Positions 20,398 to 28,828 of a DNA stretch of 29,308 nucleotides are shown piece after piece. Source of the stretch: a virus; the IMG/VR virus record IMGVR_UViG_3300037621_000132, positions 1-29,308 of that record; one strand, given 5' to 3'. Both the position numbers and the translations under genes were made by a program. The notes under the pieces are model-generated. The model was not told the origin of the DNA, searched no databases, and saw nothing but the letters and a program-made list of their open reading frames with translations. The stretch's first letter is position 1, and every line of letters begins with the position of its first letter.

Positions 20398-20928
20398 TTA
20401 AGTTCCTACTACAACAACCGTATTAGTAGTATCTCCAATAATTGAAGAAGCTACAAAATAAGCTGGTTGCTTTTCAGTTCCAGTAAAAGTTATGTTATAA
20501 CCATTTAAATCTCCCATAGCTGCTCCAGTTGCTGTATTAACAGCACATTCACATCCGTTTTCGATCCCCGCGAGAAAGTAATTCCCGTTGTAATCTTGTA
20601 CGATTATTTGAGGTCTACCATAACTTAATAATTTTAATTCTTTACGAGTAGCAAGATCTTGTTTTTTCAAAACTATTGTTCCTGTTTGTGTCCAGAAAGA
20701 AGTTCCGTTTTCTCTTGAGTTCTCGTTTGTTTGTTCGAAAGAGTTAGCTCCTTTTAAATCGTATTTGTAAAAAGTAAGAGCAGAAGCGAATCCAGTAATC
20801 TCATCATTTGTACCAAACGTAGCAGTTCCTAATAAACCACTTGTATAATTTGAAATGTAGATTGCTATTATCCCCCCAACCGAGTCTTTACAAGGCTCTA
20901 ATCTTCCAGCAGTAATATCACAAGACAT
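20398..20928 (-). CDS. Probable major tail (tube) protein
   Basis: A 176-residue beta-rich protein. It starts MSCDITAGRLEPCKDSVGGI, has SFEQTNENSRENGTSFWTQT and ELKLLSYGRPQIIVQDYNGN in the middle, and GAAMGDLNGYNITFTGTE near the end. The G-x-x-x-GDLNGY-x-(I/L)-T-F end is typical of tail-tube subunits. It lies directly after the capsid gene and has its own promoter-free but terminator-bounded segment, as expected for an abundant virion protein. An alternative is a head decoration protein. I favour tail tube because no other candidate is present. Confidence 0.65.
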   Translation of the reverse strand: MSCDITAGRLEPCKDSVGGIIAIYISNYTSGLLGTATFGTNDEITGFASALTFYKYDLKGANSFEQTNENSRENGTSFWTQTGTIVLKKQDLATRKELKLLSYGRPQIIVQDYNGNYFLAGIENGCECAVNTATGAAMGDLNGYNITFTGTEKQPAYFVASSIIGDTTNTVVVVGT

Positions 20929-20956
20929 ATGTTTAAGGTTTTAAAGTTAATAATAT

Positions 20957-20979
20957 AAAGGGAGGTTTTACCCTCCCCT
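20957..20979 (-). terminator. Terminator after major capsid gene
   Basis: On the minus strand GGGAGG, loop GTAAAA, CCTCCC, then TTTATATT. The stem is strong but the T tract is short, so it may let part of the transcripts pass to the tail tube gene. It starts 12 bases after the capsid stop. Confidence 0.75.
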
Positions 20980-20990
20980 TATTAGTTTAA

Positions 20991-21950
20991 TTATCCAGCG
21001 TAGTAAACTACATCAGCACCTACTCCGATAGCAGCAGCAGCAGTAAATCTCATTACAAGTCTTACGTTTTGACTTCCGTCCATTGGAGTCATATCAATCA
21101 CTCTGACTTCATTGTAGTCTGATAAAAGGCCAGTCGCAAAGAAAAGGTTACTTGATTCAGCAGCTATCATTGTGTCATCTGACATTCCTCTACCTACAAA
21201 TACCGGAATACCTCCGAAAGATAAACTTCCGTTGTTATACCATTGTGTACCTCTGTTATCAGTACCTGAAGCACCAATAGTTGCAGTAAAACCGCCTAAC
21301 GCTCTAATGTATAATTTAGCAGCTTTGTTAGATACATATAATCTTAATTCTTCTTTTCCAAAAAGTGCGTTAGGAATTAAATCCACAACAGCTTGCATTT
21401 TATCGATAATGTTAGTAGCAGTTAAAGCAACAGGAGATGGTACATCAATTACCGTTGCATCAGCAGCAGCAAGAGTTTCAAGTCCGTTGTATTCTCCAGC
21501 TTGTGCGCCACCTAAATTACCAGTCCAAATATTAGTTTCGTTAGCAGCAGCTACTTTAGATGCTACGTAACCAACTAAATAATCAGCAAATGATGTTGGT
21601 AATCCGTTAGGATTAAATGCGCTATACCCCATCTGAATCGATTCCCATGTGTTAATAAAGTCAGACTTACATAATTGTAAGTTTACTTGGAATTCTTCAG
21701 GTTGAATAACTACTTCAGTTAAATTTACATTTGAACTTGCAGAAAAATCACAAGTTCCGTCTGCAATTAATGTTCCAGTTTCTACTTTTTGAATAACTGA
21801 TTTGTATTTTACGTTAGGCATTACAGTAACACCACCGTCTTCAATTGTACTCGAGCTTAATAAAGCAGCCGAGATGTACTTTCCAGCAAATTCTCCAGCA
21901 TAAGTTGAAGTAATATTTACTGTAGTCGCAAGGTCTATCTTTTTTGACAT
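20991..21950 (-). CDS. Major capsid protein (HK97 fold)
   Basis: A 319-residue protein that builds the head shell. The layout is that of an HK97-fold capsid: an N-arm, EEFQVNLQLCKSDFINTWES in the E-loop/P-domain region, a spine helix, and a C-terminal A-domain (GIPVFVGRGMSDDTMIAAES, NVRLVMRFTAAAAIGVGADV). Codon use is visibly more G+C-rich here, as often in strongly expressed genes. It follows the scaffold gene by 15 bases and is followed at once by a terminator. No separate delta domain is present; the neighbouring 186-residue protein is probably the scaffold. Confidence 0.9.
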   Translation of the reverse strand: MSKKIDLATTVNITSTYAGEFAGKYISAALLSSSTIEDGGVTVMPNVKYKSVIQKVETGTLIADGTCDFSASSNVNLTEVVIQPEEFQVNLQLCKSDFINTWESIQMGYSAFNPNGLPTSFADYLVGYVASKVAAANETNIWTGNLGGAQAGEYNGLETLAAADATVIDVPSPVALTATNIIDKMQAVVDLIPNALFGKEELRLYVSNKAAKLYIRALGGFTATIGASGTDNRGTQWYNNGSLSFGGIPVFVGRGMSDDTMIAAESSNLFFATGLLSDYNEVRVIDMTPMDGSQNVRLVMRFTAAAAIGVGADVVYYAG

Positions 21951-21965
21951 AATTTTAAAGTTTTT

Positions 21966-22526
21966 TTAGTTTTTAAATAATTTAGCAAATACTCTGTCTT
22001 GAGTACTCATTGGTTTGTTTTGAGAATAAAGGTGCATTTCTTTTTGACTTTTAGCCTCTGGGTTATGTTTAATAGGTTTTACTTCAGTAGATAATTCTAC
22101 TTCAGCATCTTTAGAACTAAAATCTTCTTTTTCTCCCATTTTTGATTTTAAATCAGCAATAGCATCTTCAAGATTTTTAATTCTAATTTCCATACCTTTC
22201 CAATCAGCAACGTCAGCTTCTTCAGCAGCTTCAACTTCTTCCACAACTGGTGCTTCAACAGTTTCTTCTACTTCTTCTTCTACCGCTTCTTTGATTTCAG
22301 AAATAATACCATCTTCTTCAACGACAACAGTCATGCCATCATCTAAAAGGTATTCTCCCTGTGGTACAGCAATTCTTTCATCTTCATCTGTTACAATAAA
22401 GATTTCTTTACCAGCTTCAAATGAATCAGCTTCAAAGCGAGTGCCATTTTCTAGCTTTCTCTCCTCTAACTGAACTTCTAAACCTAATAAAGTTTTCACT
22501 TTGTTAAGGGTGTCTTTTGAGTTCAT
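21966..22526 (-). CDS. Head scaffold protein
   Basis: A 186-residue, very acidic protein. Residues about 1-75 form a small N-terminal part (DTLNKVKTLLGLEVQLEERK, then FIVTDEDERIAVPQGEYLL), about 76-105 is a Glu/Val run, and about 108-135 is a coiled coil (WKGMEIRIKNLEDAIADLKS). The basic C-terminus (QDRVFAKLFKN) would bind the capsid protein. This plan, with its place between protease and capsid gene, is that of a scaffold that organises the prohead and is later removed by the protease. The N-terminal helix resembles a helix in the portal extension. Confidence 0.8.
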   Translation of the reverse strand: MNSKDTLNKVKTLLGLEVQLEERKLENGTRFEADSFEAGKEIFIVTDEDERIAVPQGEYLLDDGMTVVVEEDGIISEIKEAVEEEVEETVEAPVVEEVEAAEEADVADWKGMEIRIKNLEDAIADLKSKMGEKEDFSSKDAEVELSTEVKPIKHNPEAKSQKEMHLYSQNKPMSTQDRVFAKLFKN

Positions 22527-22587
22527 ATATATTAATTTAAGTATTTACTTTTTTATAAAACAATTTTAGTTATTAGTTGTTGTAAAT

Positions 22588-22743
22588 TCAACTATTTTGA
22601 CCTGTAGTGTTGCCTATGCCTTGATTCTGTAAGTCTCCGTTACAACATTTAGAGTTGTAAGTATTGTCTTTGCATAAGCATCCTCTTCGACCTCCTTTTG
22701 GAGAGGTTCTACTTGGTGTTGGTGTTTGATTCCTCGAGTACAT
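22588..22743 (-). CDS. Small Cys-rich basic protein
   Basis: A 51-residue frame: MYSRNQTPTPSRTSPKGGRR, then GCLCKDNTYNSKCCNGDLQN and QGIGNTTGQNS. Four Cys in a C-x-C...C-C pattern suggest a metal site or disulfide knot. The CLCKD...Y..KCC.G.LQ.QGIGN pattern is one I recognise from the same place in other Bacteroidetes phage head gene clusters. It overlaps the end of the protease gene by 35 bases in another frame. Its role in head assembly is unknown. Confidence 0.7.
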   Translation of the reverse strand: MYSRNQTPTPSRTSPKGGRRGCLCKDNTYNSKCCNGDLQNQGIGNTTGQNS

Positions 22744-23326
22744 CTATTATTTCTTTTAGTAGTTTATCTTCTTCGCTATAAGTATCTTTTTGCTTGTCCT
22801 TTGGTCTGTTTAGTCGATCAATAAAATATCCTTCAATACTAAAGCCTTTTACTTTACCCTCTTTAACGTAATTATTCCAAATATCATCATTATCAACTTT
22901 CATAGCCACCATCCAAGTGCCTATTGGCATCTCTAAACCATACTTTCTAGATTTATCGTGTATATCATCTTCTACTAGCCAAGACTCAACTACTGTCATT
23001 CCAGATAGCTTTTCAGAAGCGTGTTCCATTGTTGCCTCTCCTTGATTACCTTGTTTTAAAAACATTTGTGATGCTTTTGCAACTGTATCTTTAGAGAAGT
23101 ATATATAAAACTCATGATCTCCTGATTTTCTATAAATAGGTTTCTGTGGTATCAAGGCTGCTCCCATAAGTAGTCTTTTTTCTTTACTTATTTCTGCAAG
23201 TCTTATTTGCTTCTGATCTTTTAGTGCTATAAAGTCCTCTTCTATTGCTGGAGATTCAACAACCGAAATAGCTTCTATTCCAGAAAATTCTTCATTATCA
23301 TCAATTACTAATTCTATAATATCCAT
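22709..23326 (-). CDS. XkdF-like prohead serine protease
   Basis: A 205-residue protein of the XkdF (PBSX) type, a serine protease linked to head maturation. The likely catalytic residues are H102 (MEHASEKLSG) and S163 (KVKGFSIEGYF), with GTWMVAMKVDNDDIWNNYVK between them. The N-terminal GIEAISVVESPAIEEDFIAL is also characteristic. It would cut the scaffold and perhaps the capsid N-arm. It precedes the scaffold gene in transcription order, as expected. The C-terminus is a short charged tail. The XkdF name is firm; protease activity is predicted. Confidence 0.85.
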   Translation of the reverse strand: MDIIELVIDDNEEFSGIEAISVVESPAIEEDFIALKDQKQIRLAEISKEKRLLMGAALIPQKPIYRKSGDHEFYIYFSKDTVAKASQMFLKQGNQGEATMEHASEKLSGMTVVESWLVEDDIHDKSRKYGLEMPIGTWMVAMKVDNDDIWNNYVKEGKVKGFSIEGYFIDRLNRPKDKQKDTYSEEDKLLKEIIDVLEESNTNTK

Positions 23327-23367
23327 AATTCTTTTTTTATAAACAATTAAATGTGTTTTTTGTTATA

Positions 23368-24855
23368 TTATCCACCTAATGTTGCACCTTGAATTATTCC
23401 ATTTTCTAAACTTTGTGCAGTAGTAACATCTTGAGCAACTACAAAGGCTTGTATAGGAGTCTGTTGTTGTTCTCCTAATGCAGATGCGATTTGACTTCCA
23501 GCTCCTTGCCCTACTATGTTAAATGCTGGCTCTTGCGCTACTCCTCCTCCTCCTCCTTCTGCTGGTAATGAAACAGAAGATCCAGCACTTCCACCAGCTT
23601 TTAATGCTGAAAGCCCTTTTGCAGTTGCTGCTAATGATGTAGCTATATTTATACCAGCAGAGACTTTATTAGCTGCAATTTCTGCTGCTGCTAAAGCAGT
23701 ACCACCAGGAATTAAAGCATATTTTAATTTTGCTGCTGTATTTGCTGCTGTTGTTTGTTGTATTATTTTTGCTATTCCTACTGCGTTTGATGCTATTATT
23801 CCAGCAGCTTGTAAAGCTCTACTCTTTGGAGCAAGTTTTGCTAATACATTAACACCATTAGCAATATTATCTAGTTCAGCATCTCTTATAGATTTTTTAG
23901 CATCTGCAGCTGTTTTAGCATCATCAATTTCTTTTTCAGTTAATCCTTTTTTTATAACAAAAGAATCAGCTGTTAGTTCATTTGATTGGAGTATTGTATT
24001 GTCTACAGCTACAATTCCTTCTGTTGTTAATTCGGTTACTACTGCTAGTGTTTCTCTAGTTCTATTAGCAGTTTCATTACTAAAAGTTTGTATTTCTATA
24101 TCTAAATCAGCAACTTTAGTTCTTAATGTATTTATTTCATCTAATTTCTCTTGGAAGTTTTTTTCGTCTTGACTTGCTGCCTGCATTAAAAGCAATGTCT
24201 GTTGATTAACTCCAAATATTTCTACAGCTTTTATAGCAAGTTTATCCATAGTAGATAACTCTTTTTGCTTTGATTCTTCTATTTTTAATTGTGCTTCTAA
24301 AGTATTTAATAAAGCTAAAGTTTCTTTTTTTTCTAATAATAAACTTTGTTCAATTTTTTTATTAATTGCATCTATAGAATCTCCTCTTAAATCTGCAAGT
24401 TCTTTTTGTTTTTGAAGTATTGTTAATTCTGTTCTTACATCTTTTAGTAATTGATTTTGTTTATCTATATACTCTTGAAGTTTTTTAGAAGCTCCAGAAA
24501 TATAATCAGTAATTTCATCCCAATAAGCAACAATAACTCCAAGTGCTACAACAAAAGCTCCAACACCTGTAGCTATTAATGCTGTTCGCATTCCCTTTAA
24601 ACTAAAATTGAATAGTTTGGTAGCTTCAAAAGTATCACGCATTCTAGATGCAAGACCACCAGTTAGCTGATCTAGTATAGCAACAGCACCACCATTTTTT
24701 GATACATTTTCAAATTGAGATGAAGTTTTTCCTGTTTCTTTGTTTAGCTTTTTCTCTGCTGTTGTAAGGTTGTCTACTGCTACTGTAGTTGCTGTTAAGT
24801 CTGCTGTTGCTGTTGCTGTATTAGCCTGTACATTAATTACTACTGTATTAGCCAT
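23368..24855 (-). CDS. Tape measure protein
   Basis: A 495-residue protein that sets tail length. Residues about 1-85 are helical and Thr/Ala-rich, 86-112 form a hydrophobic segment (LKGMRTALIATGVGAFVVAL), about 120-260 are a long coiled coil rich in Lys/Glu/Leu, and about 355-450 are Ala-rich hydrophobic helices. A Gly-rich stretch follows near the end. This is the usual tape measure plan. At about 0.15 nm per residue the tail would be near 75 nm, short for a siphovirus. The hydrophobic parts may help DNA pass the inner membrane. Confidence 0.85.
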   Translation of the reverse strand: MANTVVINVQANTATATADLTATTVAVDNLTTAEKKLNKETGKTSSQFENVSKNGGAVAILDQLTGGLASRMRDTFEATKLFNFSLKGMRTALIATGVGAFVVALGVIVAYWDEITDYISGASKKLQEYIDKQNQLLKDVRTELTILQKQKELADLRGDSIDAINKKIEQSLLLEKKETLALLNTLEAQLKIEESKQKELSTMDKLAIKAVEIFGVNQQTLLLMQAASQDEKNFQEKLDEINTLRTKVADLDIEIQTFSNETANRTRETLAVVTELTTEGIVAVDNTILQSNELTADSFVIKKGLTEKEIDDAKTAADAKKSIRDAELDNIANGVNVLAKLAPKSRALQAAGIIASNAVGIAKIIQQTTAANTAAKLKYALIPGGTALAAAEIAANKVSAGINIATSLAATAKGLSALKAGGSAGSSVSLPAEGGGGGVAQEPAFNIVGQGAGSQIASALGEQQQTPIQAFVVAQDVTTAQSLENGIIQGATLGG

Positions 24856-24986
24856 CTTTTATTTCGTTTTATTTGATTATAACCTTCTTTTAAAGTTTCT
24901 GGTAATTTGTTTTTTCCTTTTGCTATTTCTATACTTTCATCTTGACCATAGAAATTATCTGCATTTAATAATTTTAGTATTTTCAT
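24840..24986 (-). CDS. Small basic protein before tape measure (48 aa)
   Basis: A 48-residue frame (MKILKLLNADNFYGQDESIE... ...IKRNKRWLIQ). It fills the gap between the tip protein and tape measure genes and overlaps the tape measure start by 16 bases. The short gap on its upstream side and overlap on the other support translation. No family recognised. Confidence 0.5.
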   Translation of the reverse strand: MKILKLLNADNFYGQDESIEIAKGKNKLPETLKEGYNQIKRNKRWLIQ

Positions 24987-24988
24987 TT

Positions 24989-27166
24989 CTATTCTGTTAT
25001 TATATTAAACCTATTTTCAGTTATTAAATAATCATTATTTTCTGCTAGTACTTCATCAATAGTAGTTGTTTCTGAATTGTGTGTTATAAGTTCTATTTGA
25101 CTTTTATTATTAGTTAAGTTTATGTTAAGACTATTGATTCTAAATTGTTGTCCGTTGATTACAAATATGTCTGCTAGTGTATAATTAAGAATAATGCTTA
25201 ATGGTAAGTAAGCAGTATATTTAACTAGTCTTGAACTTTCTAAAAACAAGTTTTCTATATAACTACTATAATAATTTTGGTAAAGTGTTCCAAAATAATT
25301 TCGTAAGCCTGTATACTCATTAATCATTAATCCAAAGTTTATATTAGCTGTACTAGTTGAAGCTGCTAATGCTACACTATTAGAAGGTAATATATATGAG
25401 GCAATAGGTATATGAGTTGATGCACTATCTCTGAATGAAATTGTAGTAGTTGCACCCCCTGTTTTTAAAATAGGATAAAACAAAATAGGTTTACCTATAA
25501 ATGGTTGTTGATTATCATTTACACAATAACCCCATTGCGCTGTTGTTTGAGTTAATCCACTTTGATCATGTCTATCTAAAAGTCTTTCAAACTGCATATG
25601 CTCAAAAGGAGCTACTACTGTATATATTCCGCCATCTAATCCACCTTCTGCTTCATAACTTTCAGCTCCCCATTTAGCTACGTTTAATTGTTCCCATTGA
25701 GCTGCTAAAAATGTTCCTAAACCTTCATAGGTAAAATTTATTTTTCGATAAGGCAATGCTACATCTACAGAGCTTGTATTTACATCAATGTATTTAGTAA
25801 TGTCATAAGTTGTTGAGGTTGCATAAAAGCTATCTAGCGTATCTACATATATACTACCATCTGCTTTTGTGTATGCAACAAGATTAAATAACTTAAACAA
25901 TCCTGTTAGAAAGTCTATTATTTTAATGTCTGGCGTTTGTTGTGTTATAATAAACTCAAAATTTGAATCACAAGTAAAGCTACTTGTTGAAAAAGTTAAA
26001 TCAGGCGGTGGTAGTTCACCTGGCTCGTTGTTTACAAGAGTCCATTTAATATCACTAAATACTACTGGATCGGTGACAGTTATAATAACAGTCCAATCTC
26101 CAGCAGAAACAGAAGGATTACCTAAATCGCCACCACTAGAATTACTTGATAAGGTTGTGTTACTTGATAAACCTGTAGCTGAATAAATAGATAGTCCGTT
26201 TTGTAAAACTTCAACAGCATACTCATCAGTTGTATTAGAGGTAAATAAATCTAATTTCATTAAAGTGCTAGGTTCAGAATATTGAGCAAATTCTTGACAA
26301 ACAGTTAAAGTAGATACACTACTCATTCCTCCCCAAACTTCTAAAGCACCACAGGCAAAAGTACCAGATGAAGTCCAGCCGTTAATAGAAGTTGGAAATG
26401 TTGCTACTTGGTCGCCATTACCTACTGCACCTGATTTTCTGTGAAGCCACATAAACAAATCATAATAAGGAGCATTTGTATTTACAAAGAAATCATTACT
26501 AAAGGTTATTCCATATGTTGGGTGTGCTTCAATAGCTTGTATAATTCTATCTACTCTTAAAGCATATTTTAATTCAGAATATAAAACACCATTACCATTT
26601 GAGCCACCTCCACTATGATAAAATAAATTGCCATCATTAGTTCCGTGATTACCAGAATCGTAATATAGCCTTTCAGTGTGCGTAATTAAAGGGACAACTA
26701 TATCATTAGTAGCTGGGTCTCGCTGTAGATAATCTTCAATGTTTGTAGTGTTATAATCTAAACTTAATGTATTTAAATCACTTAAAGCTGCTAACTTATC
26801 CTCTCCTAGCACATCATTAAGAGCTACAGTTTCTCCAAAAAATACAACCTTATAAGCATAAGCTTTGTTGTCTTTCATTGCAACAGAGTTAAGCGTAACT
26901 TTACCTATTTTAAAATCTACTCCATTTAATTTAAGTATTGCTGTTACTCTTATTCTTGCATCAAAACCATTGTTAATATTCCAATTATAATAATGCTTAA
27001 ATATCTTATTATTAGTAGATGAAGCTGGTAAGCTAAACTGTTGACTAAAAGCAGTAAATACTTTTGCAACATCTTTAGCATTAACAATGGTATCTGTAAT
27101 AGTTACACTTTCATCTTTAAATAAATCTACTCTTGTATTACTTATATATAGTTCTACTACTTGCAT
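24989..27166 (-). CDS. Large tail tip/baseplate protein
   Basis: A 725-residue protein. The start, VELYISNTRVDLFKDESVTI, then AFSQQFSLPASSTNNKIFKH and GFDARIRVTAILKLNGVDFK, is a pattern I recognise from large tail proteins of many Bacteroidetes phages. The middle carries Ig-like or lectin-like beta regions (about 270-390), and the part from about 400 on resembles a hub (IDFLTGLFKLFNLVAYTKAD). The C-terminal end has EVLAENNDYLITEN. It probably forms the tail tip that contacts the host surface. It starts at the base directly before the upstream gene's stop. Confidence 0.75.
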   Translation of the reverse strand: MQVVELYISNTRVDLFKDESVTITDTIVNAKDVAKVFTAFSQQFSLPASSTNNKIFKHYYNWNINNGFDARIRVTAILKLNGVDFKIGKVTLNSVAMKDNKAYAYKVVFFGETVALNDVLGEDKLAALSDLNTLSLDYNTTNIEDYLQRDPATNDIVVPLITHTERLYYDSGNHGTNDGNLFYHSGGGSNGNGVLYSELKYALRVDRIIQAIEAHPTYGITFSNDFFVNTNAPYYDLFMWLHRKSGAVGNGDQVATFPTSINGWTSSGTFACGALEVWGGMSSVSTLTVCQEFAQYSEPSTLMKLDLFTSNTTDEYAVEVLQNGLSIYSATGLSSNTTLSSNSSGGDLGNPSVSAGDWTVIITVTDPVVFSDIKWTLVNNEPGELPPPDLTFSTSSFTCDSNFEFIITQQTPDIKIIDFLTGLFKLFNLVAYTKADGSIYVDTLDSFYATSTTYDITKYIDVNTSSVDVALPYRKINFTYEGLGTFLAAQWEQLNVAKWGAESYEAEGGLDGGIYTVVAPFEHMQFERLLDRHDQSGLTQTTAQWGYCVNDNQQPFIGKPILFYPILKTGGATTTISFRDSASTHIPIASYILPSNSVALAASTSTANINFGLMINEYTGLRNYFGTLYQNYYSSYIENLFLESSRLVKYTAYLPLSIILNYTLADIFVINGQQFRINSLNINLTNNKSQIELITHNSETTTIDEVLAENNDYLITENRFNIITE

Positions 27167-28222
27167 TTATCTTATGTTGTTTATTGTATCAAAAGCAAAG
27201 CTTACGTCTATTGTGTAATTAATTAAACCATCTGTAACGCTTGTTTTATAGTTAATACTTTTAGATTCTATATTTACACCTGTAGTTTTACCCTTGTACT
27301 CTATCCATACTCGCTCGCTTAAAAACAACTGTCTAAATATTTCATTGTAACTCTCTGGGTAATAATCACTATTAAGAGTTAATCTTTGATTTCCGTTTTT
27401 AGTTAGTAATTTAATCTGTGGGTTGTTTACTGTATAAACTCCATTTGATAGAATATTAGACTTGTATTGTTCTTCGCTAGTATTCATACTTAACTTGGAA
27501 TTAGCAAACATCCATATTTCTTGATATGCACCAAACTTATTTATAAAGACTAATTTGTAAGGTGTGTATTTACATTTCTCATAGGAATCAATAGTTATTG
27601 TTTGTGTTACAACTCCGTCTGTTATTTCAGCAGAATCAACGTCAGGATTACCAGTATTAGTTACGTATATTATTTGGTCTTGAATGTTGGGTGTTGCTGG
27701 AACAGTATAAGTTGAAATTGTTGCACCTTGATTTTTATAAATTAATTGTGTTACTGTAGTCGAATCAATAGGAATTGTAACTGTTGCATTTTTGTTTTTA
27801 AGAATAGTATTATTAGACTGTAATTTCTTTACTAAACCATTTTGTGGGTTTGGCCCTTCTTCAAAATATCCATATCCATAAAATGCTCTCTCTCCATAAA
27901 CAGGAGTGTTTGGTGGTTGTTCATTTTCAGATATAAATTCCGTTACTCTATAATCTACAAAAATAGTAGTTGCTTCTGTTGCTGTAACAGGCGAAGATGG
28001 AAAATTACCATCAAACAAAGGATCTATATAATCCTTTATTAGTTCAGCTATTTCAAAATTAACTTTTTCGCTTATAGCTGTTGAGGTTAATGTATATTGA
28101 GGGCTTCCTTGCCAAGTAGTGTTTGCAGCTCCTGAATATATTATTATCTCAATTTTAGCTGATGTTAAATTAGTGTTTGTTAACTTTACGAAGTATGGAC
28201 TTCTAACGTATATTTTCCCCAT
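27167..28222 (-). CDS. Tail protein, distal tail/baseplate type
   Basis: A 351-residue mostly beta protein (MGKIYVRSPYFVKLTNTNLT... ...INYTIDVSFAFDTINNIR). The IRSPYYVK-like start and the end Y-T-I-D-V-S-F-A-F-D-x-I-N-N-I are shared, as I recall, with a family next to the large tip protein in Bacteroidetes phages. Two-domain beta layout could correspond to a distal tail protein (Dit), but there is no decisive motif. It ends right where the large tip protein begins, so the two are coupled. Confidence 0.65.
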   Translation of the reverse strand: MGKIYVRSPYFVKLTNTNLTSAKIEIIIYSGAANTTWQGSPQYTLTSTAISEKVNFEIAELIKDYIDPLFDGNFPSSPVTATEATTIFVDYRVTEFISENEQPPNTPVYGERAFYGYGYFEEGPNPQNGLVKKLQSNNTILKNKNATVTIPIDSTTVTQLIYKNQGATISTYTVPATPNIQDQIIYVTNTGNPDVDSAEITDGVVTQTITIDSYEKCKYTPYKLVFINKFGAYQEIWMFANSKLSMNTSEEQYKSNILSNGVYTVNNPQIKLLTKNGNQRLTLNSDYYPESYNEIFRQLFLSERVWIEYKGKTTGVNIESKSINYKTSVTDGLINYTIDVSFAFDTINNIR

Positions 28223-28225
28223 TAG

Positions 28226-28828
28226 TTATTTATTATTATTTTGTAATGCTATATTAATTCTTATTAACTCGTCTATATCTCTACCCAATGCAGCTTGAAG
28301 TAGGGGAGTATATATTTCTACTCCTTTTAAAAATGGTTTAGTAAAAAACATAGTAGGGGCTATTCCTCTATTAAATATATTTTTAGAAATTATATATGCT
28401 ATGCTATTATAATTGCCTTTGGCAAATCTACCAGTAGAAACTCTTTTGCCATCTACTGTTTTATATTCTCTTAATCTTATGTTTTTTTGTTTTGCCCATG
28501 CTCTAATTTTACCTTGAAAAGAATCCCAAGTTCCACTAGATGATCCACTACCAAATCGATATGGAGATCGTGGAGCTTGTTGCCCTTTTATTTTAGCATT
28601 AGGAGATACTTTACTAGGATCATTTCCTCGAACTCCCTTGTCTACAAAAGTTGCATAATCAACACCATAAAAACTAATATCATAATTATTATCAGACTCT
28701 GTTAATTCATAGTTTAAACTATTAAATAATTCTCCATTGCCTTTTTTGTCTTTAGTTAATTCAGCTCTTGCGCCTTGAATAACAAAACTTCCAAACTTTC
28801 TAAACTCATTGGATAGTTCTCTTAGCAT
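28226..28828 (-). CDS. HK97-gp10-like tail completion protein (right copy, complete)
   Basis: A 200-residue protein with the layout of HK97 gp10-type neck/tail completion proteins: a helical start (LSNEFRKFGSFVIQGARAEL), the DISFYGVDYATFVDKGVRG strand pair typical of the family, and a C-terminal MFFTKPFLKGVEIYTPLLQ. A disordered-looking Ser/Gly region (RFGSGSSSGTWDSF) lies in the middle. It helps join or seal tail and head. It overlaps the tail completion gene upstream by seven bases and ends four bases before the next gene. The left window edge cuts its second copy. Confidence 0.8.
   Translation of the reverse strand: MLRELSNEFRKFGSFVIQGARAELTKDKKGNGELFNSLNYELTESDNNYDISFYGVDYATFVDKGVRGNDPSKVSPNAKIKGQQAPRSPYRFGSGSSSGTWDSFQGKIRAWAKQKNIRLREYKTVDGKRVSTGRFAKGNYNSIAYIISKNIFNRGIAPTMFFTKPFLKGVEIYTPLLQAALGRDIDELIRINIALQNNNK

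Noticed and set aside
23516-24172. 218-residue plus-strand frame
   Set aside because: It is the reverse of the Ala-rich tape measure region; the low-complexity Ala/Ser/Val content is a mirror of tape measure codons. Other plus-strand frames (for example 21172-21570 and 25869-26186) are shadows in the same way.
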